A DNA stretch of 64,000 nt from Magnetovibrio sp. GTDB lineage: Bacteria; Pseudomonadota; Alphaproteobacteria; Rhodospirillales; Casp-alpha2. The notes under the pieces were generated by a model. That model was not told where the DNA came from, did not search any database, and was given only the letters and a program-made list of their open reading frames with translations. The DNA is taken from the NCBI GenBank assembly GCA_002721825.1, contig PBLS01000008.1, forward strand, positions 34,378 to 98,377, read 5' to 3'. Shown here piece after piece: positions 43,225 to 53,974 of this stretch (position 1 is its first letter; every line of letters begins with the position of its first letter). Both the position numbers and the translations under genes were made by a program.

Positions 43225-44313
43225 TCAGTCCTTTTCACTTACACCAGCCTCATCAAAAGTGGCCATGCCTGCATGACAAGTGTGAGCTGCTTTTACTATG
43301 GGAATAGCAAGCGCTGCCCCCGATGCCTCTCCAAGCCGCATGCCAAAATCAAACAACGCCTGCTTCCCCAACTTTTCTAATAATCTTCGGTGGGCCGGCT
43401 CAGCCGAAACGTGTGATGCTATACAATGCTCCAAAGCATTCGATGAGACAGAAAAAACAGCAGCAGCGGCAGCCGTTGCGACATACCCATCCAAAATTAC
43501 TGGAACTCGACCAAAACGTGCTGCAACCAACGCGCCCGCTATGGCTACGAGCTCACGCCCTCCAAGACACCGTAAAACTTCCAAGCCATTGTTGCAGATT
43601 AACTTGTGCAGTGACACAGCATCTCCAACTACTCGAACTTTATTTTCGAATCCTTGGCCCTTAACCCCTGTACCGGGACCAGTCCAATCAGATGCCTGTT
43701 CACCAAAAATGGCATGACAAATAGCTGCAGCTGCAGTCGTATTGCCGATACCCATTTCGCCAACACATAGTAGATCGGTTTCGTAGGGGAAACTATCAGC
43801 TCCAATGTTAAACGCGGCAACGAACTCCTCCTCAGACATTGCATCAGCTTTTGTAAAATTCATGGTTGGGCGTTCGAGTTCTAAACTTATAACCTTTAAT
43901 TCAGCACGACTAATCTCACATAGTTGATTAATGGCAGCTCCACCTGTTTGAAAATTAGCAACCATTTGCGTAGTAACCTCAGATGGGTAATTGGAAACGC
44001 CCTCACTAACCACACCATGGTTTCCAGCAAAAATCCGCACCCTTGGGGTGTCCATTCTAGTAGGATAACTACCCTGCCAGCCAGCAAGCCATTCGACAAT
44101 TTCTTCAAGTTTTCCCAGCGATCCTGGCGGCTTTGTCAACAGAGGCTCACGAACTCGCACTGCATTCACGGCTGCTGCATCCTTGACAGGCAATTCCTTT
44201 AATCGTGCCCTCAAGTCATCAAGAGATAAAATAGGTTGGAAGAAACTCATCATCTTGTCTTCGCACCTATCGAACACACGGTCAATATTTAGTTGCTTAT
44301 TAGATAAACGCAA
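43225..44313 (-). CDS. cobT: Nicotinate-nucleotide-dimethylbenzimidazole phosphoribosyltransferase
   Basis: LTKPPGSLGKLEEIVEWLAGWQG, FAGNHGVVSEGVSNYPSEVTTQMVANF, GEMGIGNTTAAAA. Start may be ATG 44253. Confidence 0.95.
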   Translation of the reverse strand: MRLSNKQLNIDRVFDRCEDKMMSFFQPILSLDDLRARLKELPVKDAAAVNAVRVREPLLTKPPGSLGKLEEIVEWLAGWQGSYPTRMDTPRVRIFAGNHGVVSEGVSNYPSEVTTQMVANFQTGGAAINQLCEISRAELKVISLELERPTMNFTKADAMSEEEFVAAFNIGADSFPYETDLLCVGEMGIGNTTAAAAICHAIFGEQASDWTGPGTGVKGQGFENKVRVVGDAVSLHKLICNNGLEVLRCLGGRELVAIAGALVAARFGRVPVILDGYVATAAAAAVFSVSSNALEHCIASHVSAEPAHRRLLEKLGKQALFDFGMRLGEASGAALAIPIVKAAHTCHAGMATFDEAGVSEKD

Positions 44314-44560
44314 CGAACCTTATAATTAGTCATACACAAGAAAATGAGAGTCTATCAACGCATAAGCCGTCATTTATGAACTAATTTGGTTTCGGCCCAG
44401 GCTTCCATCCTAACAAATAAATTACTCAGAATTTGTTTATACGATTAATCCTGTTAAATGATTTTTCATATTATTCATAAGGCGAAACCACTTTTGTTTT
44501 CCTTAAATGCCATAATTCCGTATAAACTCCCGTCTCTTAGAGTTTCGGGAAGACGTCAAA

Positions 44561-45343
44561 ATGGTCGATAAAAGCTACTTAATAACAGCCTGGTTAAAAG
44601 ACCAAGCTGACGAATTCGCCATTGCATGCTCTTTTTTAACGCGTTTACCTGTTCGCCAGAGCAGATTACCGCATACTGTAGAACTAAGCCACACTATACA
44701 CTTTTTCCCCATAGTTGGCCTACTTATAGGGGGGCTTTCTGGTGGAGCCGTATGGCTAACAGCGCAAACAGGTTTGCAGCCTTTAGCCTGCGCCTTCGTT
44801 GGGCTTTTAGTAGGAGCTTGGATAACAGGAGCCTTACATGAAGATGGCCTCGCCGACCTTGCTGACGGTTTGGGTGGAAACACTCGGGAACGTAAACTCG
44901 AAATTATGCGTGATCCAAATATTGGCACATTTGGAATGCTGACTCTAATTCTCCTCATTGGACTTAAAGCGTCAATTTTAAGTCAGTTATGTGAAGAAGA
45001 GGTTGCTTGGAGCTCTATCGTAGTTGCCGCAACCCTATCGCGATCAGTAATGACGCCATGCATGTCAATGATCGCCCCTGCACGCACCGATGGACTTGGA
45101 TACAATTCTGGTCGGCCAACGGCCAAGAATACTTGGAAAGGCCTTATTCTTGGGTCGACAATAAGTATCGTCTTCCTTGGCCTCATATCAAGTTTGCTTA
45201 TCGTTGCCGTAGCCGTCGCAATTATGGCCCTGATTATCTGGCTTGCCCACTCGAAGCTCGGTGGGTATACGGGAGATGTTCTTGGCGCCATACAGCAAAC
45301 TGCAGAGGTTTCTATCCTTTGCGTCATAGGAGTTCTATTATAG
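44561..45343 (+). CDS. cobS: Adenosylcobinamide-GDP ribazoletransferase (CobS/CobV)
   Basis: FLTRLPVRQSRLPHTVELSHTIHFFPIVGLLIGG, HEDGLADLADGLGGNTRERKLEIMRDPNIGTFGMLTL. Confidence 0.95.
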   Translation: MVDKSYLITAWLKDQADEFAIACSFLTRLPVRQSRLPHTVELSHTIHFFPIVGLLIGGLSGGAVWLTAQTGLQPLACAFVGLLVGAWITGALHEDGLADLADGLGGNTRERKLEIMRDPNIGTFGMLTLILLIGLKASILSQLCEEEVAWSSIVVAATLSRSVMTPCMSMIAPARTDGLGYNSGRPTAKNTWKGLILGSTISIVFLGLISSLLIVAVAVAIMALIIWLAHSKLGGYTGDVLGAIQQTAEVSILCVIGVLL

Positions 45344-45999
45344 TGACCGTAGTAACTCGATGGTGGTTTGTGCGACATGCGCCAGTGCTAGGAATGAAAG
45401 GCCAACTTTACGGTTCGTCCGACGTTGCTTGCGATACCTCCGACGCTGACGCTTTTCGCAGCCTCGCTAGAAAACTACCTTCCAACGCAATTTGGATCAC
45501 AAGTCATCTGAGCCGAACTCTGGAGACAGCAGCTGCTATCAAAGCAGCCGGCCTAAGCGCACCTAAACCGTGCATCGAAAATGGGATTTGCGAACAAAAC
45601 TTCGGCGATTGGCAACGACTATCATGGGACGAAATGGAAAAAAAAGATCCAAGAGCCTACTTGACGTTCTGGGAATCCCCAGCGCGCAATGCACCCCCAA
45701 AAGGCGAGAGCTTTGTGGATGTCATCGCTCGAACAACAGAAGTAATAGAGAAATATACAAAACTCCATGCTGGTCGCGACATTATTGCGATCTGTCATGG
45801 TGGATCAATTCGTGGTGCCTTAGCACATGCCTTAGGGCTAACACCTGAGGCTGGGATGGCCATAGTTATTGATACTTTATCGTTGAACCGTATAGATCAT
45901 ATTGATGGAGGGTTGCTACGCGGTAAGGGCGCTTCTTGGCGGCTTTTAGCTGTCAACCATCCGCCGGGATGTCCCCTCCCATCCGGAATGATGCAGTGA
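45343..45999 (+). CDS. Histidine phosphatase family protein (CobC/alpha-ribazole phosphatase-like)
   Basis: ORF 45007..45999 read from GTG 45343: VTVVTRWWFVRHAPVLGMKGQLYGSSDVACD..., ICEQNFGDWQRLSWDEM, CHGGSIRGALAHALGL. Confidence 0.88.
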   Translation: MTVVTRWWFVRHAPVLGMKGQLYGSSDVACDTSDADAFRSLARKLPSNAIWITSHLSRTLETAAAIKAAGLSAPKPCIENGICEQNFGDWQRLSWDEMEKKDPRAYLTFWESPARNAPPKGESFVDVIARTTEVIEKYTKLHAGRDIIAICHGGSIRGALAHALGLTPEAGMAIVIDTLSLNRIDHIDGGLLRGKGASWRLLAVNHPPGCPLPSGMMQ

Positions 46000-46520
46000 C
46001 TTCGTTAGCACGTTCTACCCTAATCCTTGGCGGAGCCCGCTCTGGGAAAAGCTTATTTGCAGAAAATATGTTTGAGCAATACGAACAGAAAACTTACTTA
46101 GCCACAGCATTAGCTCGTGACAACGAAATGAAAAAACGGATACAAATACATCAGGCACGTCGCAATTCAAAATGGAAAACCGTAGAAGAATCAATTGATA
46201 TCGCAAATGTAATATCAAGCCACAGCAAAAAAAATTGCCCAATATTGATAGATTGCTTAACCTTTTGGGCAATGAATTTGCTATCAAATGGTTGCAACCA
46301 TAAAAAAGAAGTCAAGCGACTATTGGATACGCTACAAGAATCAGCTGGACCTGTTGTTTTAGTCTCCAACGAAATAGGTCTAGGTGTGATCCCCGAAAAT
46401 GAACTATCACGACGATTCGTTGATTTACAAGGAGAAATAAACCAAGCTGTTGCGCAAGCAAGTGATTGCGTCATCTTAGTTGCTGCAGGACTACCGATAA
46501 TGATGAAACCAAATGAATAA
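45969..46520 (+). CDS. cobP: Adenosylcobinamide kinase/adenosylcobinamide-phosphate guanylyltransferase (CobU/CobP)
   Basis: From ATG 45969: TLILGGARSGKSLFAENM, VLVSNEIGLGVIPENELSRRFVDLQGEINQAVAQ. Confidence 0.93.
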   Translation: MSPPIRNDAVTSLARSTLILGGARSGKSLFAENMFEQYEQKTYLATALARDNEMKKRIQIHQARRNSKWKTVEESIDIANVISSHSKKNCPILIDCLTFWAMNLLSNGCNHKKEVKRLLDTLQESAGPVVLVSNEIGLGVIPENELSRRFVDLQGEINQAVAQASDCVILVAAGLPIMMKPNE

Positions 46521-47556
46521 ACAAAACTTAAAAATCCCTACCACCATAATTACTGGTTTTCTCGGCGCTGGAAAAACAACAGTAATCCGGCATATTTTGG
46601 AGAATGCACGCAGTAAACGTTTTGCCCTGATTATCAATGAATTTGGCGATCTAGGCATTGATAAAGATATAATTACTGGCTGCGGCATAAAAAACTGCAA
46701 CGAGAGCAACATTATGGAATTAACAAATGGTTGTATCTGCTGTACTGTGGCCGATGACTTTTTACCTACAATGGAAACTATAATTGATCTTCCTGAACCT
46801 CCAGAACATATCATCATCGAAACCTCCGGCCTTGCTCTTCCAAAACCTTTAGTGAGAGCGTTTAATTGGCCCGAAATTCGCTCGCGCGTCACTGTCGACG
46901 GTGTGGTAGCCGTAGTCGATGCGCCAGCAGTTGTAAGTGGACAATTTGCCGAAAACCCCGGTGCTGTCCAACTTCAACGGGAAACCGATGATATGCTTGA
47001 TCACGATTCTCCCCTGGAAGAGGTTTTTGAGGACCAAATACTTTCCGCAGACATGGTTTTACTCAACAAAGCAGATTTAATTGATGATGACGAAGTTGCT
47101 GCAATTCGCGAAGATATCTCAAGCACAATTGGTTCGGCCGTCAAAGTTCTAACAGCGAGCCATGGAGCTATAGACCCAAATGTGCTTTTGGGAATTGGCG
47201 CCGCTGTTGAGTACATAATAGAGGATCGACGCTCGCACCATGATGGAGAAGAAGAACATGACCACGACGACTTTGAGAGCTTTGTATTAAGATTTGGTGT
47301 TGTTGAAGATTTAACGGATTTAGAGCATCGGATTAAACTGGCTCTTCAGGACCATGAGATTCTTAGAATCAAAGGGTTCATTAATGTATCGAAAAAGGAT
47401 ATGCGCCAAGTGATACAAGCTGTCGGCCCCCGTCTCCAACGCTATTATGACCGACCCTGGCATGCAAATGAACAACGACAGACAGAGTTAGTGATCATCG
47501 GGATGACCGGCCTAGACAGGACTGCTATCGTAGACCTTCTAACACCGAGCGCATAA
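46513..47556 (+). CDS. cobW: CobW-type GTP-binding protein (COG0523)
   Basis: PTTIITGFLGAGKTTVIRHIL, metal-binding ELTNGCICCTVADD, NKADLID, His/Asp-rich HHDGEEEHDHDD; directly upstream of cobN. Confidence 0.94.
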   Translation: MNKQNLKIPTTIITGFLGAGKTTVIRHILENARSKRFALIINEFGDLGIDKDIITGCGIKNCNESNIMELTNGCICCTVADDFLPTMETIIDLPEPPEHIIIETSGLALPKPLVRAFNWPEIRSRVTVDGVVAVVDAPAVVSGQFAENPGAVQLQRETDDMLDHDSPLEEVFEDQILSADMVLLNKADLIDDDEVAAIREDISSTIGSAVKVLTASHGAIDPNVLLGIGAAVEYIIEDRRSHHDGEEEHDHDDFESFVLRFGVVEDLTDLEHRIKLALQDHEILRIKGFINVSKKDMRQVIQAVGPRLQRYYDRPWHANEQRQTELVIIGMTGLDRTAIVDLLTPSA

Positions 47557-47557
47557 C

Positions 47558-50500
47558 TTGCATCTTCTAGCTGCACAACCAGGCGCTATTTCTGACGGAA
47601 CTGAGGCTATCGACCTAAATCAATCGCCTGGAGATGTCGTGGTAATGTCGGCCGCGGATACCGAATTAGCCATTCTCGCTGACGCCCGCGCAACTATCTC
47701 TGATGACAGATTCCCCTCTTTACGTCTCGCTAACATAATGAATTTAAGCCACAATTTATCGGTTGATATTTACGTAGCTGATACGATAGCGAAATCGCGC
47801 CTCGTTATAGTACGGTTACTTGGTGGACGCAGTTATTGGCCATATGGGGTTGAGCAAATTATCACTGCTTGTCAGAAATCTGGGGCACAAACCGTGTTTC
47901 TACCTGGCGATGACCAGCCAGACCCAGAACTAATCGACTTATCAACGCACTCGGCAGAATCCCAACATCGGCTTTGGCAATACTGTGTCCATGGAGGAAT
48001 AGAAAACGCAATTGGGTTTCTCAATTTTGCTGCTACACTCATAGGCTATGATGCTGAGTGGCACGAACCCCGCCCCTTAGTACGTGCGGGGATACACTGG
48101 CCAGGAATCACTAATGCAAGCTTTGCCCAGGTCAAAGCAAAATGGACGGACGGTCACCCGGTAGCTGCTCTGGTGTTCTACCGTGCGTTAGTGCAATCTG
48201 GTAACCTTAAGGCAGTGGATATGATGATTGAAGGCCTTGCCAAAGTTGGCGTCAATACTATCCCTATTTTTGTTACCAGTCTTAAAGATCCTGTTGCGGC
48301 CGCTGTTATAGAAACAATTCTAAGCCAAGCTAGCCCCAACATTATTCTCAATGCTACGGGTTTTGCTTTTTCATCACCCGGGCGTGTCCGATCTCCGAGC
48401 CCATTTGACAAAATCTCAGATAGCTCCGCGAGTCCGCCTGTACTACAGGTCATTTTTTCGGGAGGAAATTTAAGAGACTGGAGCGAAAACTCAAACGGCC
48501 TATCCGCCCGTGATATTGCTATGAATGTAGCGCTTCCAGAAGTTGATGGCCGTGTTTTAACACGCGCTGTTTCTTTCAAGGGGTTAGCTCGACGAGACCC
48601 ATTGACAGAGTTTGATATCGTTCGATATGAACCTGTGCATGATCGAATTGCATTTGTCGCCAAACTTACAAATGCTTGGGCAAAGCTCGGCCAGACATCA
48701 GAAAGAAACCGACGTATAGCTTTCGTACTTGCAAACTACCCTAATCGTGATGGACGTCTTGGAAACGGTGTTGGCCTGGACACTCCTGCAGGTCTAATCC
48801 AAGTCTTAAAAGCTCTAAAAAAGTCTGGCTACTATATATCTGAGATCCCTAAAAATGGCGAAGAATTAATTAGAAGAGTCCAAACGGGACCAACGAATAA
48901 TTTTGATGATCTCAAGTCCCGTAAAATTTCCGAAACTCTCTCTATAGACAACTATAAATTATTCTTAAATGAATTACCCGTCGCTGTTGTAGCCGCCATC
49001 AACAAACGTTGGGGCGCACCAGAGCTTGACCCATTTTTTTTAGATATAGAATCTAACCAGGGTCACTTCGCCATTCCCGCCTTCCGACTTGGTAATATAG
49101 CTATTTGTCTACAACCAGCCCGGGGGTACAACATAGACCCAAAAAAATCTTATCATGACCCCGACCTTGTCCCCCCACACATCTATTTCGCGTTCCATTC
49201 ATGGCTCAGACACAAATTCAATGCACACGCTATAGTCCATTTTGGCAAGCACGGTAATTTAGAATGGCTTCCTGGCAAAGCTCTAGCATTATCGGAGGAA
49301 TGCTTTCCAGAAGCTGCGCTGGGCCCTTTACCTAATATTTACCCATTTATAGTCAATGACCCCGGAGAGGGAACGCAAGGGAAACGCCGTAGCAGCGCCG
49401 TAATCGTAGACCACCTTATTCCACCCTTAACCCGCGCCGAAAGTTACGGTCCTCTAAGAAACCTTGAACAGTTGGTCGATGAATATTACGAAGCTGCCGG
49501 CCTCGACCCTCGGAGACTGAATATTTTAAGCCGCGATATACTAGAGCTTTGTAGCTCCATTGGGCTTGACGTGGACTGCGGAATTAAAGCACGGGACAAC
49601 AATATAACAGCCCTCGGCAAATTGGATAGTTATCTGTGTGAGTTAAAAGAAATGCAAATACGTGATGGCTTACACGTGTTTGGCACGGTCCCTGATGGTA
49701 ACAAATTAAATGACTTGCTTATTGCACTCGTACGTGTACCACGGGGAAGTGGAGAAGCTGGGGACGAGTCACTCCACCGAGCCTTAGCTAACGATCTTGC
49801 TCTTGATATAGATCCATTGAATTGCGAAATGAATATAACCTGGGAGGGCTTGAGGCCAAAGATTATGGAATCGCTCAGTAAACAGGTGTGGCGCAGCTAT
49901 GGTGATACGGTGGAGCGCCTCGAGATGTTGGCACGCCATTTAGTAGCTGGAAAGATAAAACCCGCACCTGAGTGGTTAGGCACTATTGCTGTTCTAAAGA
50001 ATTTAAACCAGGAAATTCGACCAGTGGTTGAGGCTTCAGGTAAGGCCGAAATTCGAGGCATTATGACGGCTCTTTCTGGAAAATTTCTGGAGCCTGGCAC
50101 TTCTGGCGCGCCGACACGAGGTCGTCTGGATGTTTTGCCCACCGGTCGCAATTTCTATTCCGTCGACACTCGTACGGTACCCACGCCAGCTGCATGGAAG
50201 CTAGGCTGGAAATCCGCGTCTTTACTAATCGAACGCCACATGCAAGAGCATGGCACCTGGCCCAAGAGTATCGCCCTAAGTGCTTGGGGGACCTCTAATA
50301 TGCGAACGGGGGGCGATGATATAGCGCAAGCACTAGCGCTAATTGGGGTACAACCCATCTGGGACCCTGCTTCAAGACGCGTTACCGGTTTTGAGGTTAT
50401 GCCTTCAGATATATTAGGACGACCGCGGGTCGATGTTACCCTTCGGGTTTCTGGCTTCTTTCGCGATGCCTTCCCAATGCTGATAGACCTTTTTGACTCC

Positions 50501-51343
50501 GCAGCACGCGCCGTTGCTGCTTTAGATGAACCAGTTGAGATGAATCCTATCGCAAGTTCTTATCGCCAAAAAATTGCCTCTCTCAAATCTAAAGGCGTAG
50601 ATGCTGAATTAGCAGCCAGGCAAGCTGGTTACCGAGTTTTTGGCTCAAAACCTGGTGCTTATGGCGCAGGCCTACAGGCGCTTATCGATGAAAAGGGTTG
50701 GGATACAGAAGCCGATTTAGCTCGCGCTTATATCGCGTGGGGTGGGTATGCATACGGTGCTGGCTCAGAAGGACAAGCGGCCCACAGCCTGTTCGAAAAC
50801 CGGCTAAAAGCTGTAGAGGCAATAATTCAAAACCAAGACAACAGAGAGCATGATTTACTTGATTCGGATGATTACTACCAATTCGAGGGGGGCTTGAATG
50901 TTACGGTCCGACATTTGTCTGGTATTCAACCCGCGGCTTATCACGTTGATCACTCGCGCCCGGAAAACCCGCGCATACGAACGCTGGACGAGGAGATCTC
51001 ACGAATTGTACGCGCGCGAGTCATTAATCCAAAATGGATAGAAGGCGTTATGCGTCACGGATACAAAGGTGGCTTTGAGATAGCCGCGACAGTAGACTAT
51101 CTTTTTGCCTTTGCTGCAACTACTCACTCGGTGCATGATCATCATTTCGATGCTGTCTTTAATGCATTTATTGATGATAAAATAGTACGTAAATTTTTAG
51201 AGGACCATAATCCAGCCGCCCTTATTGAAATGTCAGGCCGTCTTATAGAAGCCCAAGATCGCGAGCTATGGAAATCAAAGCGTAACGATACACGAGGTGT
51301 GCTTGAAAATTTACTCTCAAAATCCAGCGCTAAAATGTCATGA
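47558..51343 (+). CDS. cobN: Cobaltochelatase subunit CobN
   Basis: 1261 aa: HFGKHGNLEWLPGKALALSEECFPEAALGPLPNIYPFIVNDPGEGTQGKRRSSAVIVDHLIPP; LPTGRNFYSVDTRTVPTPAAW; TTG start. Confidence 0.97.
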   Translation: MHLLAAQPGAISDGTEAIDLNQSPGDVVVMSAADTELAILADARATISDDRFPSLRLANIMNLSHNLSVDIYVADTIAKSRLVIVRLLGGRSYWPYGVEQIITACQKSGAQTVFLPGDDQPDPELIDLSTHSAESQHRLWQYCVHGGIENAIGFLNFAATLIGYDAEWHEPRPLVRAGIHWPGITNASFAQVKAKWTDGHPVAALVFYRALVQSGNLKAVDMMIEGLAKVGVNTIPIFVTSLKDPVAAAVIETILSQASPNIILNATGFAFSSPGRVRSPSPFDKISDSSASPPVLQVIFSGGNLRDWSENSNGLSARDIAMNVALPEVDGRVLTRAVSFKGLARRDPLTEFDIVRYEPVHDRIAFVAKLTNAWAKLGQTSERNRRIAFVLANYPNRDGRLGNGVGLDTPAGLIQVLKALKKSGYYISEIPKNGEELIRRVQTGPTNNFDDLKSRKISETLSIDNYKLFLNELPVAVVAAINKRWGAPELDPFFLDIESNQGHFAIPAFRLGNIAICLQPARGYNIDPKKSYHDPDLVPPHIYFAFHSWLRHKFNAHAIVHFGKHGNLEWLPGKALALSEECFPEAALGPLPNIYPFIVNDPGEGTQGKRRSSAVIVDHLIPPLTRAESYGPLRNLEQLVDEYYEAAGLDPRRLNILSRDILELCSSIGLDVDCGIKARDNNITALGKLDSYLCELKEMQIRDGLHVFGTVPDGNKLNDLLIALVRVPRGSGEAGDESLHRALANDLALDIDPLNCEMNITWEGLRPKIMESLSKQVWRSYGDTVERLEMLARHLVAGKIKPAPEWLGTIAVLKNLNQEIRPVVEASGKAEIRGIMTALSGKFLEPGTSGAPTRGRLDVLPTGRNFYSVDTRTVPTPAAWKLGWKSASLLIERHMQEHGTWPKSIALSAWGTSNMRTGGDDIAQALALIGVQPIWDPASRRVTGFEVMPSDILGRPRVDVTLRVSGFFRDAFPMLIDLFDSAARAVAALDEPVEMNPIASSYRQKIASLKSKGVDAELAARQAGYRVFGSKPGAYGAGLQALIDEKGWDTEADLARAYIAWGGYAYGAGSEGQAAHSLFENRLKAVEAIIQNQDNREHDLLDSDDYYQFEGGLNVTVRHLSGIQPAAYHVDHSRPENPRIRTLDEEISRIVRARVINPKWIEGVMRHGYKGGFEIAATVDYLFAFAATTHSVHDHHFDAVFNAFIDDKIVRKFLEDHNPAALIEMSGRLIEAQDRELWKSKRNDTRGVLENLLSKSSAKMS

Positions 51344-51635
51344 ACAAATTGCTGATAACCTGAAATTTAATCTTCTAACCCGTGATCTTTCCCACCCTTG
51401 CAACCACAAGCAAAAACGAACTATTGGTAAGGCTCGATACATTACAGTTTTTTCTTATGTAGCCACACAACTGTAATTTATCTTTGCAATTACTTTTTCA
51501 GATTATCGCCGTTTATATTATCGATTTTTTATAACCCAACCGTTTGCTTCTTGGTAAGTATATTTGCTGTCTTGATTGCCAGAATAGATAGAGTAAGTCT
51601 AAGTCTCGTTACATTAAATGGTCTGATTGGTTTTC

Positions 51636-52151
51636 TCATTCGATCGTTTCTCCCTTATAAACACCCCAAAAATGAGTGCGTCGCAACCATCCTTTAAAGC
51701 CTTTTATCTCTATACGACACCAGTTCCCTTTCTGCGGGCAGGTGAGTAGGCTTCCGACAACGCCTGGCTCAACTGAAGCGACAGGACTACTTCTTGAAGA
51801 TTGTCGATTACGAATTATACGGACCTTACCAGTAACAATAATTGTTCGGTGCCTACTTAGCATGCTTTGATGAATCCACCCTTGTGTACCTTGCCAATCA
51901 CGTATTTTTCGCCAATTTTTATATTCGGCGATCACCTCAACAGGCAATGATCGGCGACGATAAAGCCACTCAATAGGGTATTGACCACCAGGCCCTATAC
52001 GCATGTTAACCCTATCAGCGCGTAGGCTAATAAAACGAGGTAACGATAAACCTGATCCATTCGTTTGGGCACGAGCTAGAGAAACAATACCAAGACTACA
52101 AATTAAAAGTGTAATAAAGAATCGCATAAATGAGCCTAAACATTTTTTCAT
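51636..52151 (-). CDS. Secreted SH3-domain protein (DUF1058-like)
   Basis: Signal peptide, RFISLRADRVNMRIGPGGQYPIEWLYRRRSLPVEVIAEYKNWRKIRDWQGTQGWIHQSMLS. Confidence 0.9.
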   Translation of the reverse strand: MKKCLGSFMRFFITLLICSLGIVSLARAQTNGSGLSLPRFISLRADRVNMRIGPGGQYPIEWLYRRRSLPVEVIAEYKNWRKIRDWQGTQGWIHQSMLSRHRTIIVTGKVRIIRNRQSSRSSPVASVEPGVVGSLLTCPQKGNWCRIEIKGFKGWLRRTHFWGVYKGETIE

Positions 52152-52275
52152 GATACGATAAGTATTTACTATACTGCCTCAAGCCCATTGCGCCAATGGA
52201 TGCTAGACAAGACCGGAGTGGATTGTTATGCGAGACCTGCTATTTTAGATGAATAGCTGACGATAGGGGGGCTCC

Positions 52276-53262
52276 ATGAAGCAGGATCGACCAAGGGTAG
52301 TTGTAACCCGAAAACTACCAGACGTTATTGAAACGCGTATGATGGAGTTATTTGATGTCCAGTTGAATTTGGACGACCGTCCAATGTCTAATGGAGAGTT
52401 GGTTGAGGCTGTGAAAACGACCAATGTACTCGTATGTACCGTCACCGACCGCATTGACGCGGCGTTGCTATCCGAAAGGGGTGCAAATCTAAGCTTGATT
52501 GCTAACTACGGCACTGGCGTGGACCATATAGATATAGCATATACGCGACAACATAACATTATGGTAACAAATACTCCCGATGTTTTAACCGAAGATACCG
52601 CCGATATGACAATGGCAATGCTGTTAGCAGTTCCCCGCCGTTTAACCGAGGGTGAACGCCGCTTACGAGCAGGTGATTGGCAAGGGTGGGCTCCCACCTC
52701 TATGCTGGGACATCGTATTTATGGAAAGCGGCTTGGAATTATAGGTATGGGTCGCATTGGTACAGCTGTAGCCCGACGTGCTCGAGGCTTTGGTATTTCA
52801 ATTCATTACCATAACCGTCACCGAGTGCATTCAGACACTGAGTTAGAACTTGAAGCTACCTATTGGGAGAGCCTTGACCAAATGCTAGCACGAATGGATA
52901 TGATATCCGTGAACTGTCCGCACACGCCAGCTACATACCACTTGTTATCTGCCCGCCGTTTAAAGCTATTGCAACCTCACTGCGTGATAGTAAATACATC
53001 ACGTGGAGAGGTCATAGATGAAATAGCTCTCACCCACATGCTAATTAAAAATGAAATTGCAGGAGCTGGTCTCGATGTTTTCGAGCACGAACCCGCGATA
53101 AATCCAAAGTTATTAGCGTTAAATAACGTTGTTTTGCTACCGCATATGGGATCAGCAACATATGAAGGACGCGTCGATATGGGAGAAAAAGTATTAATCA
53201 ACATAAAAACATTCGTTGATGGCCATGCTCCGCCCGATCGTGTAATTGGCGAGACATCGTAA
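52276..53262 (+). CDS. D-2-hydroxyacid dehydrogenase (glyoxylate/hydroxypyruvate reductase-like)
   Basis: GKRLGIIGMGRIGTAVARRARGFGISIHYHNR, VNTSRGEVIDEIAL, AGLDVFEHEPAINPKLL. Confidence 0.94.
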   Translation: MKQDRPRVVVTRKLPDVIETRMMELFDVQLNLDDRPMSNGELVEAVKTTNVLVCTVTDRIDAALLSERGANLSLIANYGTGVDHIDIAYTRQHNIMVTNTPDVLTEDTADMTMAMLLAVPRRLTEGERRLRAGDWQGWAPTSMLGHRIYGKRLGIIGMGRIGTAVARRARGFGISIHYHNRHRVHSDTELELEATYWESLDQMLARMDMISVNCPHTPATYHLLSARRLKLLQPHCVIVNTSRGEVIDEIALTHMLIKNEIAGAGLDVFEHEPAINPKLLALNNVVLLPHMGSATYEGRVDMGEKVLINIKTFVDGHAPPDRVIGETS

Positions 53263-53530
53263 TTTACCACACTTAACCAAGATCAAGGAACTTTTGGGAA
53301 AACGGTAAGGGCTAATGATTCTGCTTTAGATTAGATAAGGATATCGATAATTCCGAAAACCGCGCTCACAAACTCAAAAAGATTAACCAAAACGCCGTGC
53401 ATAACAAAGATCCCTGCGGGATTGTTAAAAAAGCACATGGTCAAAAATTTTGGTCTCCAGTTATCCGTACTCGAAGATCCAAACTTCAAATATTACCGCC
53501 AAAAGAGAAAAATTTTTTAAAATACAACAA

Positions 53531-53974
53531 CTAAATAAAAATAATTGAACCATTTTTTGACGCATCAGTAATAAAAGTTACAACACCGCCTTCTTCTACG
53601 GGAACATCATCCCTAATTTCTTCACGAGCTACTTGAATAGCTCGCAGCCCCATCTCACAGACTAGAAAACGCACTTGCATAGATACACATGCATCCAAAA
53701 GCTCTTCAAAAGTAGCAATATTGCGCTCACGGCAATGCTCATCCCAATTTTCGCCATCACCATCAAAATTCAAAACCGGCATCGATGCCCAGCCCAACCG
53801 ACCATCCAGCCCGCTCTTTAACAAAGCGCGGGTCGCCGACATGGTGAAAAATAACGTAACCTTGCGTCCAATCGCCGCCGCTCCTGATGCAATAACGAGC
53901 GCATAGTGAATCTTATCCAAATGGGGATCATATACAATTATTGACAATTTATCGGGGCCATTAAATTCACTCAT
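53531..53974 (-). CDS. DsrE/DsrF/DrsH-like family protein
   Basis: ORF to 54061; likely start ATG 53974 (MSEFNGPDKLSIIVYDPHLDKIHYALVIASGAAAIGRKVTLFFTMSATRALL); LDACVSMQVRFLVCEMGLRAIQV. Confidence 0.85.
   Translation of the reverse strand: MSEFNGPDKLSIIVYDPHLDKIHYALVIASGAAAIGRKVTLFFTMSATRALLKSGLDGRLGWASMPVLNFDGDGENWDEHCRERNIATFEELLDACVSMQVRFLVCEMGLRAIQVAREEIRDDVPVEEGGVVTFITDASKNGSIIFI

Noticed and set aside
42009-44313. UDP-sugar SDR gene next to cobT as a polysaccharide island
   Set aside because: It is a single gene with no adjacent glycosyltransferases or mobility genes.
45007-45342. N-terminal extension of the histidine phosphatase ORF
   Set aside because: Overlaps cobS in another frame; homology begins near GTG 45343.
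48178-48663. 161-aa minus-strand ORF antisense to cobN
   Set aside because: Fully inside a well-supported CDS with low-complexity translation; spurious.
53300-53534. Open plus-strand stretch encoding ...NSENRAHKLKKINQNAVHNKDPCGIVKKAHGQKFWSPVIRTRRSKLQILPPKEKNFLKYNN
   Set aside because: No good start codon or ribosome-binding site, no family recognised; it may be a gene remnant but is not supportable.
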